From assembly GCA_003279105.1 (NCBI GenBank), contig QCBO01000004.1, positions 1 to 64,000 on the forward strand: a DNA stretch of 64,000 nucleotides. The letters are read 5' to 3'. A program made the translations under genes and the position numbers. The DNA is from Prochlorococcus sp. AG-347-I19 (lineage in GTDB: Bacteria > Cyanobacteriota > Cyanobacteriia > PCC-6307 > Cyanobiaceae). Below the pieces are notes generated by a model. That model saw only the letters and a list, made by a program, of their open reading frames with translations. It had not been told where the DNA came from and did no database searches. Below are positions 22,023 through 32,357 of the stretch, piece after piece (position 1 is the stretch's first letter; each line of letters opens with the position of its first letter).

Positions 22023-23502
22023 TTTTCCAAAAGATATTTAATCCCAAAAAAAATATAAACAAAAACAAAATGGGTTTATCGCCAAATTTTGTATAGAAAG
22101 TCTTTTCGGTTGAAAAATTAGGGAAAACTATTTCATTTCGCTCAACATCATAATCTAAAAGTTTAATTATTTTTCCATCATCTTGAACTAAGCCCGAAGG
22201 GCCTGTATTTGATACTAGTAAATTATTTTTCTTATTTTCAATACTTCTTAATCTAGCCAAAGATAGGAATTGATTATAAAGCTTAGCTGGATATGGATCT
22301 AAATTTGCTGCAGTTATTATTAGTTTTGCACCGCTATTAATAGCCTTTCTTATTTCCAGTCCATCACTAATTTCGTAACATATAGCTACTGCTAGTGGGG
22401 GCGTGATTTTAGTATCAAAAAATCTTGAATCAGAGCCTGGTTGAATTCCTCCTACTGCAGATAATCCTCTTGAAAAAATATCTAGAAATCTAGGTATTTT
22501 TTCACCTATTGGAACAAGTCTATTTTTATCAATAAATGAGGTAAAAGATTTATCTCCAATTTGAAATCCGAGTAAAGAACTTCTTAGCTCATTATTTGAA
22601 TTTCTGAAACCTCCTGACAAGGTATTAACCTTAATGCCTTTGGAAAAATAAAAATTATTAGATAGAGTTCCTTCAGGAGCAACAAGAAGTTTCGCTTTGT
22701 TTGATAAAGCATATTTTTGAGCGATGGATAGCTTTTCTTCAATAAATTCATCATTTATTTTTAATTTTTCTCTTGTTGGGATATTAGTTTGCCAAATAGC
22801 TACTGGATATTCATAATTTCTTTTTAATGGACTTGTTAAACCTCCAAATAAATGTAAGAAAATAAAAACCAAAAGTCCTAAAAGAAATATTTTTTTAAAG
22901 TGAAGTTTTCTTTCCCATCTACCTTGAATATAAAAAATCCAAAATCCAATCAATATTTGTAATACGCATAAACCACTTGCACCAATCCATCTTGCTAAAC
23001 CAGCAAGATAAATATCACCTGGGATAAGACTCTCTCCTAAACCTATCCAAAAAAAAGGTGTTTGAGAAAGTATCAGTTCACCAATACCCCAAGTCAAGGA
23101 TAAAAAAAATACTTTTACTGCTAAAGATAATATTTTCATTTTGAAAACATCCTCTTTCCAGAGAATAATTTCAACTAACAATCCCCATAAATAAACTAAT
23201 ATCCCACCCAGAAAAGCGCAAAATAATAATATTAAAATGGTAATTATTAAGCTTGCAAGCCATGAAAAACCAAGCCATGTCAATGGATGAAGATCATAAA
23301 GCCAAGAATGACTTATCAAGATAAAGAAAAAACCCCAACAAAAATTTGCTATTCTCCTTTGACTTCCCTTCCATAAAATAAATAAAGATATCGGCATAAA
23401 AATCAGCCAAAAATGATTTGAAACTGAAATTCCTCCTAAAATCCCTCCTAAACAAGGGTAAAAATATTGTCTTAGACTTTTAATTTGAGTTGGGATTAAC
23501 AA
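22015..23502 (-). CDS. lnt: Apolipoprotein N-acyltransferase
   Basis: Multi-TM N-terminus plus nitrilase-like domain ([24 protein letters not shown]). Confidence 0.88.
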   Translation of the reverse strand: MLIPTQIKSLRQYFYPCLGGILGGISVSNHFWLIFMPISLFILWKGSQRRIANFCWGFFFILISHSWLYDLHPLTWLGFSWLASLIITILILLFCAFLGGILVYLWGLLVEIILWKEDVFKMKILSLAVKVFFLSLTWGIGELILSQTPFFWIGLGESLIPGDIYLAGLARWIGASGLCVLQILIGFWIFYIQGRWERKLHFKKIFLLGLLVFIFLHLFGGLTSPLKRNYEYPVAIWQTNIPTREKLKINDEFIEEKLSIAQKYALSNKAKLLVAPEGTLSNNFYFSKGIKVNTLSGGFRNSNNELRSSLLGFQIGDKSFTSFIDKNRLVPIGEKIPRFLDIFSRGLSAVGGIQPGSDSRFFDTKITPPLAVAICYEISDGLEIRKAINSGAKLIITAANLDPYPAKLYNQFLSLARLRSIENKKNNLLVSNTGPSGLVQDDGKIIKLLDYDVERNEIVFPNFSTEKTFYTKFGDKPILFLFIFFLGLNIFWKIN

Positions 23503-23588
23503 TCTAAAATTACGAAATTAAATTTATAATCACCCATTTATTGTACCTTTATTCTGTAAACTAAGTTTTAGTAACTTTCAAAATTTAA

Positions 23589-24161
23589 GTGAAAGAAGTT
23601 TTTATTAGTTTTGCAGTTTTTGTTTTTTGTGTTTCATTAACTCTTTTCAGTCAATTTAATTCACCTCAAGTTGTTAATGCTGCTGAATCAGAAACTCAGT
23701 CAGTTCAAAGAACACCTGTTGCAAAATCATCAAATGTCTCAAATAACAATTTATTTGAACTAGACCCATCAGATCCAAATCCTATACTTTTCGCTATGGC
23801 AGAAGAAACACCATCAGACAACAATTCAAGGACTACAGAAAGTGGTCTAATTATTACAGATATCGTAAACGGGGAAGGAGATGAAGCTAGTGCTGGGCAA
23901 ACAGTTACTGTAAATTACACAGGAACTCTAGAAGACGGGACACAATTTGATACCAGTATCGGCAGAGCTCCATTCAGCTTTCCCTTGGGTGCTGGACGAG
24001 TAATAAAAGGTTGGGACGAAGGTGTAGCAGGCATGAAAGTTGGAGGCAAAAGAAAATTAACCATACCTCCGGAACTTGGATACGGATCAAGAGGAGCTGG
24101 AAATGTAATACCTGCTAATGCGACTTTAATATTTGAAGTTGAATTATTAAAAGTCAATTAA
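23589..24161 (+). CDS. FKBP-type peptidyl-prolyl isomerase, exported (GTG start)
   Basis: [61 protein letters not shown]. Confidence 0.94.
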   Translation: MKEVFISFAVFVFCVSLTLFSQFNSPQVVNAAESETQSVQRTPVAKSSNVSNNNLFELDPSDPNPILFAMAEETPSDNNSRTTESGLIITDIVNGEGDEASAGQTVTVNYTGTLEDGTQFDTSIGRAPFSFPLGAGRVIKGWDEGVAGMKVGGKRKLTIPPELGYGSRGAGNVIPANATLIFEVELLKVN

Positions 24162-24239
24162 ATTAAGTAAGAAAAATATCTAATACTTTTCAATTTAGTT
24201 AATCTCCAAGTAATATATATACAACACCAAATATTTGAA

Positions 24240-24713
24240 ATGTTAAGTAAATTCATCAATTCTTTTCTAGATAAAAAATCCCCAATGACTGTCCATGCCC
24301 ACTGCGATGGTCCTTGTGGTGTATACGACCCAGCCTCTACGAGAGTTGCAGCTGAAGCAGTTTTATCAATGACAAAAAAACTTATTGCATTAGAAGCTCC
24401 TTCTAGCACTGATTCAGCAGAGTGGGCTGCATACAGTAATACATTTTCTAGATATGTTGCAGTTAAAGAAGAGCAAGCAAAAGAAACAAAGAAAGAGATT
24501 CTAATTTTGTGGACAGATTACTTTAAACCAGTTCACTTAGAAACTTATCCAGACTTACATGAAACCATTTGGAAGGCGGCCAAATTATGCAGTGCATGCA
24601 AAGTTAATATTGATTTAGCCCAAGCTGAAGAACTCATGAGTTATGTAGAAAAAATTCATAATATTTTCTGGGCTTCAAAAGGAAGATCAGACGCTTTTGT
24701 AAAAGCTAGTTAA
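24240..24713 (+). CDS. sodN: Nickel superoxide dismutase precursor
   Basis: Propeptide then HCDGPCGVYDPASTRVAAEAV, the Ni-hook motif HCxxPCGxY. Confidence 0.97.
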   Translation: MLSKFINSFLDKKSPMTVHAHCDGPCGVYDPASTRVAAEAVLSMTKKLIALEAPSSTDSAEWAAYSNTFSRYVAVKEEQAKETKKEILILWTDYFKPVHLETYPDLHETIWKAAKLCSACKVNIDLAQAEELMSYVEKIHNIFWASKGRSDAFVKAS

Positions 24714-24721
24714 TCAGAGTT

Positions 24722-25114
24722 ATTTTCAAAAGTTTTTTTGATTTTATTTTATTTTTTTTAGGTTTAAGAAAAACCGCGATTATTAGCGGTGAATCGATGT
24801 ATCCTTACCTAAAAGAAGGTGATATTGTATTTTTTAAAAAATATAAAAAGAATAAATCAATACTTAAAAATCGACAAATAGTCATTTTTAATCATCCATT
24901 TAAAAATAAAAATCTAATAAAAAGGATAAATTCAGTAAATCAAAATAACGTTGAGGTTATTGGAGACAATATTGAATTTAGCGAAGATAGTAATAAATTT
25001 GGATTAATTAATAACGAAAAAATAATTGGGATTGTCACCTCTAAATTAATTATTCCTATATTAAAAAATTTTTTAATTCAAAAAAACAGAAGCACTTCTT
25101 TGAATCCAAAATAA
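24722..25114 (+). CDS. sodX: Ni-SOD maturation peptidase (SodX, S26 family); start codon uncertain, non-ATG
   Basis: In-frame GLRKTAIISGESMYPYLKEGDIVFFKKY; the ORF-track start at 24797 begins after the catalytic Ser of SGES-M-YP. Frame is open back to an in-frame TAG at 24707-24709. Confidence 0.82.
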   Translation: MFKSFFDFILFFLGLRKTAIISGESMYPYLKEGDIVFFKKYKKNKSILKNRQIVIFNHPFKNKNLIKRINSVNQNNVEVIGDNIEFSEDSNKFGLINNEKIIGIVTSKLIIPILKNFLIQKNRSTSLNPK

Positions 25115-25744
25115 TCCCAAAGAAAAGGAAAGCCCTCCTGCTGCAGCTATTAATCTTTTAATAAATTTTTGACTTGCTTTTAAGGTGGTAAAAGATATTA
25201 AACAAGTAAAAAGATTCATACTTATGAGTGAACCAATCAAATATGAAATCAAATATAAGCAAGCGCTTGTTAGAGGAAGTGCTAAAGCAGGAAGAACTGC
25301 AAGAAAATGTGAACCTCCAGCTATACCGTGTAGCAAGCCTAGACCAGTCAAAGCATGTGAGTGCTTATTATTATTTTTTTGTTCCTTAACATGAAAGTGA
25401 AAGTGACGATGGGCAATTCCATTCTCATGCTTATGGGAATGCGAGTGAATACTTAATTGAAAAGAATTTTTTATAGCAAATACTCCAACAATTAGAAGTG
25501 AAATTCCAACTAGGAATTCGGCAATACTAGAAAATTTGTTTAATGGCGTAATATCCTTAATAAAAATCGCTAGAAAAGCTAACAAGAGGACTCCTGAAGA
25601 ATGTCCCAAGCCCCATGAGAAACTATTTTTAAGAGCTTTTTGAGGATTATTAATAGCTGCCGGTGCCATTGCAATTAGATGATCAGCGCCACTAACTACA
25701 TGCACAAATCCTGCGAGTATGCCTGTTAAAATTACAGCCTGCAT
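25073..25744 (-). CDS. Nickel transporter-like protein (NicO/UreH-like) with His-rich loop
   Basis: LAGFVHVVSGADHLIAMAPAA, HSHSHKHENGIAHRHFHFH loop, GLGLLHGIAGGSHFLAVLPALAL. Confidence 0.8.
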   Translation of the reverse strand: MQAVILTGILAGFVHVVSGADHLIAMAPAAINNPQKALKNSFSWGLGHSSGVLLLAFLAIFIKDITPLNKFSSIAEFLVGISLLIVGVFAIKNSFQLSIHSHSHKHENGIAHRHFHFHVKEQKNNNKHSHALTGLGLLHGIAGGSHFLAVLPALALPLTSACLYLISYLIGSLISMNLFTCLISFTTLKASQKFIKRLIAAAGGLSFSLGLFWIQRSASVFLN

Positions 25745-25799
25745 ATATATTCAGTACAACTCTGTTTATTCAATTTTATAGCACGATTTGAGGTCAATA

Positions 25800-26687
25800 T
25801 TAAATTGGGTTAAATAATTTCTTGAACGATTGTTCAATATCAGTTTCTCTCATAAAAGTTTCACCAATTAATACTCCCATGATTCCAATAGATCTAAGCG
25901 ATTCTAAATCTTGGGCACAATTAATTCCTGATTCACTTATGGGAATAATATTTTGTTTTAAAAATATATCTGCATGTGTATGCATCAATTCTATTGATGT
26001 TTTTAAATCCGTTTTAAAAGTCTTTAAGTCCCTGTTATTTATTCCAATCAAATTAAAAGATTTTAACTTTAGAATCCTTTCTAATTCATTAAAATTATGG
26101 ACTTCAACAAGAACACTCATCTTTAAATTATCAGCTATTTTCTTTAAATAAATTAAATCGTCATCACTTAAAATCGCAGCGATTAATAATATTGCATCAG
26201 CACCAGATACCCTAGCTTTATAAATCTGATAAGCAGAAATAATAAAATCTTTACATAGTAGAGGGAGATTAGTTGATCTCCTTACAGTTTCGAGTATTTC
26301 AAAACTACCTTGAAAAAACCTTTTATCAGTAAGCACCGAGATACATGATGCACCTAGTCTTTCATAACAAATTGCTATGTCTTCAGGGTTAAAATCTTTT
26401 CTAATAACTCCTTTACTCGGACTGGCTTTTTTTATTTCAGCAATTACTCCTGGTTTTATTTTTGACTCCAAGATATTTTTATAAAAATCTTTGGGAGCGG
26501 GAAGTTTTTCAATCTTTTTGATGAGATCTTCTAAAGAGACTATTTTTTTAAAATTCTTAATTTCAATGTCCTTGTGCCATACAATTTCTTCCAGAATATT
26601 TTTTGCTTGTGCTTCTCTATGAGGTACAGCATATTCTAAATTTTCTACCCTTACTGTTGGATTTGGTGGTCTGCGTCTTATCTCCAT
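25800..26687 (-). CDS. trpC: Indole-3-glycerol phosphate synthase
   Basis: [49 protein letters not shown]. Confidence 0.96.
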   Translation of the reverse strand: MEIRRRPPNPTVRVENLEYAVPHREAQAKNILEEIVWHKDIEIKNFKKIVSLEDLIKKIEKLPAPKDFYKNILESKIKPGVIAEIKKASPSKGVIRKDFNPEDIAICYERLGASCISVLTDKRFFQGSFEILETVRRSTNLPLLCKDFIISAYQIYKARVSGADAILLIAAILSDDDLIYLKKIADNLKMSVLVEVHNFNELERILKLKSFNLIGINNRDLKTFKTDLKTSIELMHTHADIFLKQNIIPISESGINCAQDLESLRSIGIMGVLIGETFMRETDIEQSFKKLFNPI

Positions 26688-26699
26688 TAATTTTAGATA

Positions 26700-28139
26700 T
26701 TATTTTATTTGAGAAGCAGCTTGTTTATATGCAACTTCAACTACTTCACTAAGAGTAGGATGAGTATGAACTTCTTTAGATAACTCAATTACATCTTGGT
26801 TCCTTGAAATAGCGTTCGAAATTTCTTGAATTAAATCGGCTGCATGTAACCCAAAAATATGAGCACCTAATACTTTCCCATTATCTTTATTAAAAATCAA
26901 CTTTAGCAATCCATCACTCTCCAATTCAGCCAATGCTTTTGAATTAGCTTTAAAGAAACTTTTGACAACTCCCAAAGTAAAATTTTCTTTAGCAGATATC
27001 TCTTTGGCTTCAGCTTCAGAGAGACCAACTGAACTTATCTCAGGGTGAGTAAAGGTTGCTGCAGGGATACTTTTGTAGTTGATTTCGACATTGCCACCGC
27101 AAATATTATCAACAGCAATTGTACCCTGCGCTGCAGCTGTATGGGCAAGCATTAGTTTGCCGGTTACATCTCCAACAGCCCAAATGTTAGGTATTATTTC
27201 ATCACCATTCTTAACTCTCATTTGATCATCAACAGGAATGAACCCTTTTACTGTTTCGATACCAACCGAATCAAGATTTAAGTTATTACTATTAGGACTT
27301 CTGCCAGTTGCAACAAGTACAGCGTCAACTTCTAAAGTTTCTACAACTTCCTTAGATTTTGCATCAGTCAGTTCGATTTTTACAGGACATCCAGGTGTTA
27401 TTTTTGTCGCAAAGACATTTGATTTTGTGTCTATATCTCTCGATTGAATAAGGTTTTTCTTAGCAATTTTAGTAATGTCTGGATCAAATGTTGGCATAAT
27501 TTTTTCCAAGGCCTCGATCATAGTTACTTCACAACCAAGAGCTGTATAAACATCAGCAAATTCTAGTCCTATATATCCGCTTCCAATAATTGCTATCCAT
27601 CTTGGAAGCCACTCAAGTTTAACCGCATCATCACTTGTAAATACAGTCCTATTATCCAAAGTTATTCCACGGGGCACAAAAGGAGAAGAACCAGTTGCAA
27701 TAACGATATTCTTACATGTGAAAATTTTATCAATTCCTTTTTTATCTCTTACACCTACTTTTTGATTTCCTTCAATTCTGCCAATGCCCAAAATAATTTC
27801 AACTCCACTCCTTTTAAGAGTTTTTGTTAAATTTTCTCTAACATTTAAAACTAAATTATTTGCATGATCTGCAATTTTTGATCTCTCGAACCTTACTGGG
27901 GAAGCATGAATACCAAATTTAGCCAAATGTTCATAATCAGCTATTTCTCTAACTTTTCCACTTGCAGCTAAAAGAGCTTTAGAGGGAACACAACCCTTGT
28001 TAACACAAGTTCCTCCCATATCCGAAGACTCTACTATTGCAACTTTCAGTCCCTTATCAGCAGCATGTTTAGCGGCATCAAAACCTCCATATCCTGCTCC
28101 TATTACGATTAAATCGAAATCAAAACTTGAATCAGTCAC
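26700..28139 (-). CDS. lpd: Dihydrolipoamide dehydrogenase
   Basis: GAGYGGFDAAKHAADKG, GGTCVNKGCVPSKALL redox motif, AHTAAAQG, HTHPTLSEVVEVA. Confidence 0.95.
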   Translation of the reverse strand: MTDSSFDFDLIVIGAGYGGFDAAKHAADKGLKVAIVESSDMGGTCVNKGCVPSKALLAASGKVREIADYEHLAKFGIHASPVRFERSKIADHANNLVLNVRENLTKTLKRSGVEIILGIGRIEGNQKVGVRDKKGIDKIFTCKNIVIATGSSPFVPRGITLDNRTVFTSDDAVKLEWLPRWIAIIGSGYIGLEFADVYTALGCEVTMIEALEKIMPTFDPDITKIAKKNLIQSRDIDTKSNVFATKITPGCPVKIELTDAKSKEVVETLEVDAVLVATGRSPNSNNLNLDSVGIETVKGFIPVDDQMRVKNGDEIIPNIWAVGDVTGKLMLAHTAAAQGTIAVDNICGGNVEINYKSIPAATFTHPEISSVGLSEAEAKEISAKENFTLGVVKSFFKANSKALAELESDGLLKLIFNKDNGKVLGAHIFGLHAADLIQEISNAISRNQDVIELSKEVHTHPTLSEVVEVAYKQAASQIK

Positions 28140-28146
28140 TTTTTAT

Positions 28147-28992
28147 TTATTTATTAGAGGTGTATGCGGCTCTTTTTCGTTCTAGTAATAATGGAACTGC
28201 AACACAAGCCACATTCAATGATTCTACAAGCTCACTATGCGGAATTGTAATTGTTTCATTAAAAGCTTCTTGAATTTTTTTATGAATACCTTGACCTTCA
28301 TTACCCAAGATTAATACTGTACGTTTAGACCAATCAACTTCCCAGTAAGGTTTTGAAGGTTTTTTGGAACTCTCATTATGGCTACTAGTAGAGAAAATCT
28401 TAAATCCTACATTTGATAATTCAGACAAAGACTTAACTAAAGAATTTAATATTTCTTCTTCAATTCCATCAAATCTTAAAAATGGCAGATGAAAAACTGC
28501 ACCTGAGGATGCTCTTAATACCTTTTGGCCTAATGGGTGCGCACCTCCAGCTAAAAAAATTGCATTAACACCCGCAGCTAAAGCAGTTCTAAATAGATTA
28601 CCCATATTCCCAGGATCTTGAATTCTGTCGAGAACAAGAACAAAATCATCTTTTCTATTAAATTGATAATTAGGTATTGCAGAAAACTCTACTAAAGCTG
28701 CTATCCCATCTGGATTAATTGTTGAAATCGCAGATGCCAAGACTTCCTCTGAAACAATATTTATTAATGACTCATGAAATTTTTTGCTTAGATTTTGATA
28801 CTTTCTTAGCCATTTTTCGGTAACTAAAATCTTAGAGGGATTTTTTCCAGACTTCAGCAATTCTTCAATGAGATGAGTACCCTCTATGCAAAAAAAGTCT
28901 TGATCTTTTGGAGATGATCCTCTTTTAAATGATCTAAATCTTTTAACTAGATTATTATTTTTACTAGTTATTTTTAAAAAAGTATTTTCTAT
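28147..28992 (-). CDS. TrmH/SpoU-family RNA 2'-O-methyltransferase; real start upstream of ORF-track start, codon uncertain
   Basis: VLDRIQDPGNMGNLFRTALAAG, ILGNEGQGI, IPHSELVESLNVACVAVPLL. Upstream in-frame ITSKNNNLVKRFRSFKRGSSPKDQDFFCIEGTHLIEE is a typical SpoU N-terminus. Confidence 0.8.
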   Translation of the reverse strand: MENTFLKITSKNNNLVKRFRSFKRGSSPKDQDFFCIEGTHLIEELLKSGKNPSKILVTEKWLRKYQNLSKKFHESLINIVSEEVLASAISTINPDGIAALVEFSAIPNYQFNRKDDFVLVLDRIQDPGNMGNLFRTALAAGVNAIFLAGGAHPLGQKVLRASSGAVFHLPFLRFDGIEEEILNSLVKSLSELSNVGFKIFSTSSHNESSKKPSKPYWEVDWSKRTVLILGNEGQGIHKKIQEAFNETITIPHSELVESLNVACVAVPLLLERKRAAYTSNK

Positions 28993-29181
28993 GAGTAATT
29001 TAAAAAATTTGTTATCAACTATATTTTAATTACATAAACATTTTGATCAATTATTTATTAAATTTTTATTTCCCAAGAAATCAAAAAATACATTTTCACT
29101 TTTAATTAATATTCATGACGTTACATTGGGTGGACTTAATATTATTAGTTTGTCATGATGAATCTAATAAATTAAGTCTTA

Positions 29182-30552
29182 ATGATTTGCGGAAGCAAAA
29201 CGAAGTCATATCTTAAATCGCAAAATTTAAAGATTCTTGGCCAAGGCAAGTTAAATGGAATAGTTGAAATAAGTGGCGCGAAGAATTCCGCCTTAGTTTT
29301 ATTAGCCTCATCATTGCTAACTAATGAAAAAATAATTCTTGAAAATGTACCTTTTCTCACTGATATTGAAAAGATGGGGAATATCTTAAAGAATTTAGGA
29401 GTGAATTTAGTTCGTAAAAAAAACCAACTAGAAATAGATCCAACAACTATTTCGATTAAAGAACTTCCATATGAACTTGTTAGAGGATTAAGAGCTAGTT
29501 TCTTTTGTATAGGTGCACTATTAACTAAATTTGGAGAAGCTCAAGTACCGTTACCAGGTGGATGCAATATTGGTTCAAGACCAATAGATGAGCACATTAA
29601 TGGACTAATCGCATTAGGAGCAGACATTATTATTGAAGAAGGAATTGTCAAGGCAAAAACAAGGGGAAACAAAAATAGACTTCATGGCACTCATATTAAA
29701 TTAAATTGTCCAAGTGTAGGTGCGACTGAAACTTTAATAATGGCAGCATCTTTAGCCAAAGGAAGAACTACTATTGAAAATGCTGCTAGAGAGCCTGAGG
29801 TTCAAGATTTATGCCAAATGCTTAATAAAATGGGGGCAAAAATTTATGACTCCGGTAAAGAAACAATTATTATTGATGGTGTTAATAAGCTTGGAGGATG
29901 TACCCATAAAGTAATTCCAGACCGAATAGAAGCTGGAACTTTTCTAATAGCTGCTGCTGCAACTTACTCTTCAATAACAATTTCTCCAGTAATCCCTCAT
30001 CATCTTGAAGCTGTTACTAGTAAGCTTCAAGAGAGTGGGAGTAAAATTACGATTAAAGGCAATTCGATTTCTATTAAGAGTAAAGAGATTAAAGGAGTAG
30101 ATATTGAAACAGCTCCTTTTCCAGGCTTTCCTACTGATTTGCAGGCACCCTTTACAGCTCTAATGACAATCGCAAATGGTGAATCAAAGATAACTGAAAC
30201 AATTTTCGAAAATAGAATGAATCATATTTATTTACTTAATGAAATGGGCGCCCGTATAAAACTAAACAAAAACGTAGCTCACATAAAAGGGGTTAAAACA
30301 ATTAATGGGATGAATCTAGTTGGCTCAGATTTAAGGTCATCAGCTGCATTAATAATTGCGGGAATCATCGCAAAAGGTACTAGTAAGATCTATGGATTAG
30401 AACATTTAGATAGAGGTTATGAGGATTTTGAATTAAAACTAAAAAATTTAGGTGTAAAAATAATTAGAGAAATCTGTAAAAAAACTTTTGAGGAGAATGG
30501 ATATAAAATTGAACCTAATTCTAAGAAGTTTTCAAACCTCGAAGTAGCTTAG
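29182..30552 (+). CDS. murA: UDP-N-acetylglucosamine 1-carboxyvinyltransferase
   Basis: GKLNGIVEISGAKNSALVLLASSLL, LPGGCNIGSRPIDEHI, PGFPTDLQAP. Confidence 0.96.
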   Translation: MICGSKTKSYLKSQNLKILGQGKLNGIVEISGAKNSALVLLASSLLTNEKIILENVPFLTDIEKMGNILKNLGVNLVRKKNQLEIDPTTISIKELPYELVRGLRASFFCIGALLTKFGEAQVPLPGGCNIGSRPIDEHINGLIALGADIIIEEGIVKAKTRGNKNRLHGTHIKLNCPSVGATETLIMAASLAKGRTTIENAAREPEVQDLCQMLNKMGAKIYDSGKETIIIDGVNKLGGCTHKVIPDRIEAGTFLIAAAATYSSITISPVIPHHLEAVTSKLQESGSKITIKGNSISIKSKEIKGVDIETAPFPGFPTDLQAPFTALMTIANGESKITETIFENRMNHIYLLNEMGARIKLNKNVAHIKGVKTINGMNLVGSDLRSSAALIIAGIIAKGTSKIYGLEHLDRGYEDFELKLKNLGVKIIREICKKTFEENGYKIEPNSKKFSNLEVA

Positions 30553-30589
30553 TCTGTTATAAAAAATTTTTAAAACTAATAAAGTTTAT

Positions 30590-30700
30590 TCAAACGTAAG
30601 CGATATTTATTAGTGAAATACAACCCAAAAATAATAAAAACAAAACTAAAAAGCGATTTGACCAATTTTTATTTAAACCATTAAATTTGAATTCGTTCAT
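30590..30700 (-). CDS. Putative small membrane peptide (36 aa)
   Basis: MNEFKFNGLNKNWSNRFLVLFLLFLGCISLINIAYV; ATGA overlap with the upstream small ORF. Confidence 0.45.
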   Translation of the reverse strand: MNEFKFNGLNKNWSNRFLVLFLLFLGCISLINIAYV

Positions 30701-30804
30701 GCCCAAGTTCCACTATTAGATCCGAATGTTGTCAGTATAGTTACTGCAATAAAAAGATAAGAGACAAATTTAAAGGACAATTTTTTAGCCTGAGTTTTAG
30801 ACAT
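30697..30804 (-). CDS. Putative small membrane peptide (35 aa)
   Basis: MSKTQAKKLSFKFVSYLFIAVTILTTFGSNSGTWA; basic N-terminus then hydrophobic segment. Confidence 0.5.
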   Translation of the reverse strand: MSKTQAKKLSFKFVSYLFIAVTILTTFGSNSGTWA

Positions 30805-30981
30805 TGTTTTTTTATATATTATAACACAATATTACTAATCATGAAGCTATATCCTTTCAAAAAAGACTTTTAAGCGTATTTAATCACAGAAATGTATCAT
30901 AAATGTTTAAATTTTCTTATTTTTACTTTATTTCTTGTCAGCAAATGCAATAAATAATCATATGTTTTTATCGAAAAGATT

Positions 30982-31010
30982 AACTATTAACAATAGTTAT
31001 CTTGATAACT
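30982..31010. repeat. Two overlapping inverted repeats: aactatt-aac-aatagtt and agttatc-tt-gataact
   Basis: Perfect 7-bp arms in each, read directly; they share 4 nt (30995-30998). Confidence 0.9.
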
Positions 31011-31083
31011 GTTCCTTGACCAAAACAATAGTCAATAGGTTGAATTTTGTTATAATGAAAAAGTTCATTTTTTCAAAAGCCTT

Positions 31084-31165
31084 GGGAGCGTGGTGGAATT
31101 GGTAGACGCACCGCACTCAAAATGCGGCACCTTCGGGTATGTCGGTTCAAGTCCGACCGCTCCCA
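31084..31165 (+). tRNA. tRNA-Leu (CAA)
   Basis: Acceptor arms gggagcg/cgctccc, D-loop tggtagacgc, anticodon loop ctCAAaa, variable arm, ggttcaagtcc T arm. Confidence 0.96.
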
Positions 31166-31170
31166 CTTTG

Positions 31171-32346
31171 ATGAATACCTATAGTCGATTCGATATATCT
31201 TTTAAAAAAGGAAAAGGTTGTTGGCTATGGGACAAAACAGGTAAAAGGTATCTTGATGCAGTCGCTGGTATAGCAACTTGCAGTCTTGGACATAGCGACA
31301 GAGTTTTAAGAAGAAGGTTATCAACTCAACTAAAAAAGATTCAGCACATTTCTAATCTCTACAACATTGAAGAACAAGAACAATTAAGCAGAACTTTAAC
31401 GAATATGAGTTGCGCTAAAAGCGTCTTCTTCTGCAATAGTGGTGCGGAAGCAAATGAATCAGCAATTAAATTAATTAAAAAATATGGTAATACAACAAAT
31501 AAAGGTAAAGAATCAATTATTCTCGCAGCAGAATCCAGCTTTCATGGAAGGACGCTTGCAGCCTTGAGTGCCACTGGACAGCCCAAATATCAAAAAGGTT
31601 TCGAGCCAATGATTCAAGGGTTCAAATTTTTTAAATTTAACGATTTTGATTCAGTAAAAAAATTATTTGAAGAGTGTGAAAATAATAATCAAAAAATTTC
31701 CGGCGTTTTAGTTGAACCAATACAAGGAGAAGGCGGCGTAATTCCTGGAAGTAAAATATTTTTTAAAAGCCTGAGAGAAATATGTGATAAATATAATTCT
31801 CTTCTCATTTTAGATGAGGTCCAAAGTGGAGTAGGTCGAACTGGGAAAATGTGGGGTTATGAGAATTTAGGAATTGAACCTGATGGATTCACCCTTGCTA
31901 AAGGATTAGGAGGGGGTCATGCAATTGGAGCATTATTGGTAAAAGAAAAAGCCAACATTTTTTCCCCAGGAGATCATGCAAGCACTTTTGGAGGGAACCC
32001 ATTCGCCTGTAAAGCTGCCCTAACTGTATTAGAAGAAATAAATAGAAGAAATATTATCAATAATGTTTATCTAAGAGGGGAACAATTAAGTGCAGGGTTT
32101 GAAGAATTGTCAAAAAAATTTTCAAATATTATTAGCGGGAAAAGAGGTTTAGGTTTAATACAAGGTCTTGTGATCAATGATGATTATGCTGATGCAAAAA
32201 AAATTACATTAAAAGCTTTTGATAAAGGATTACTGGTAGTTCCTGCAGGAGGAAATGTTGTAAGGATTGTCCCACCATTAGTTATTTCTCGAAGAGAAAT
32301 TAATATTCTTTTGGATAAGCTAAATTCAATTTTTGAAGAGTTATAG
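31171..32346 (+). CDS. argD: Acetylornithine aminotransferase (start corrected from 31090)
   Basis: FCNSGAEANESAIKL, LILDEVQSGVGRTGKMWGYE, STFGGNPFACKAAL. Residues upstream of MNTYSRFD are translated tRNA. Confidence 0.95.
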   Translation: MNTYSRFDISFKKGKGCWLWDKTGKRYLDAVAGIATCSLGHSDRVLRRRLSTQLKKIQHISNLYNIEEQEQLSRTLTNMSCAKSVFFCNSGAEANESAIKLIKKYGNTTNKGKESIILAAESSFHGRTLAALSATGQPKYQKGFEPMIQGFKFFKFNDFDSVKKLFEECENNNQKISGVLVEPIQGEGGVIPGSKIFFKSLREICDKYNSLLILDEVQSGVGRTGKMWGYENLGIEPDGFTLAKGLGGGHAIGALLVKEKANIFSPGDHASTFGGNPFACKAALTVLEEINRRNIINNVYLRGEQLSAGFEELSKKFSNIISGKRGLGLIQGLVINDDYADAKKITLKAFDKGLLVVPAGGNVVRIVPPLVISRREINILLDKLNSIFEEL

Positions 32347-32357
32347 CAATTAAAATT

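Noticed and set aside
31090-31170. N-terminal part of ORF 31090..32346 (MVELVDAPHSKCGTFGYVGSSPTAPTL)
   Set aside because: It is a translation of tRNA-Leu; argD starts at 31171.
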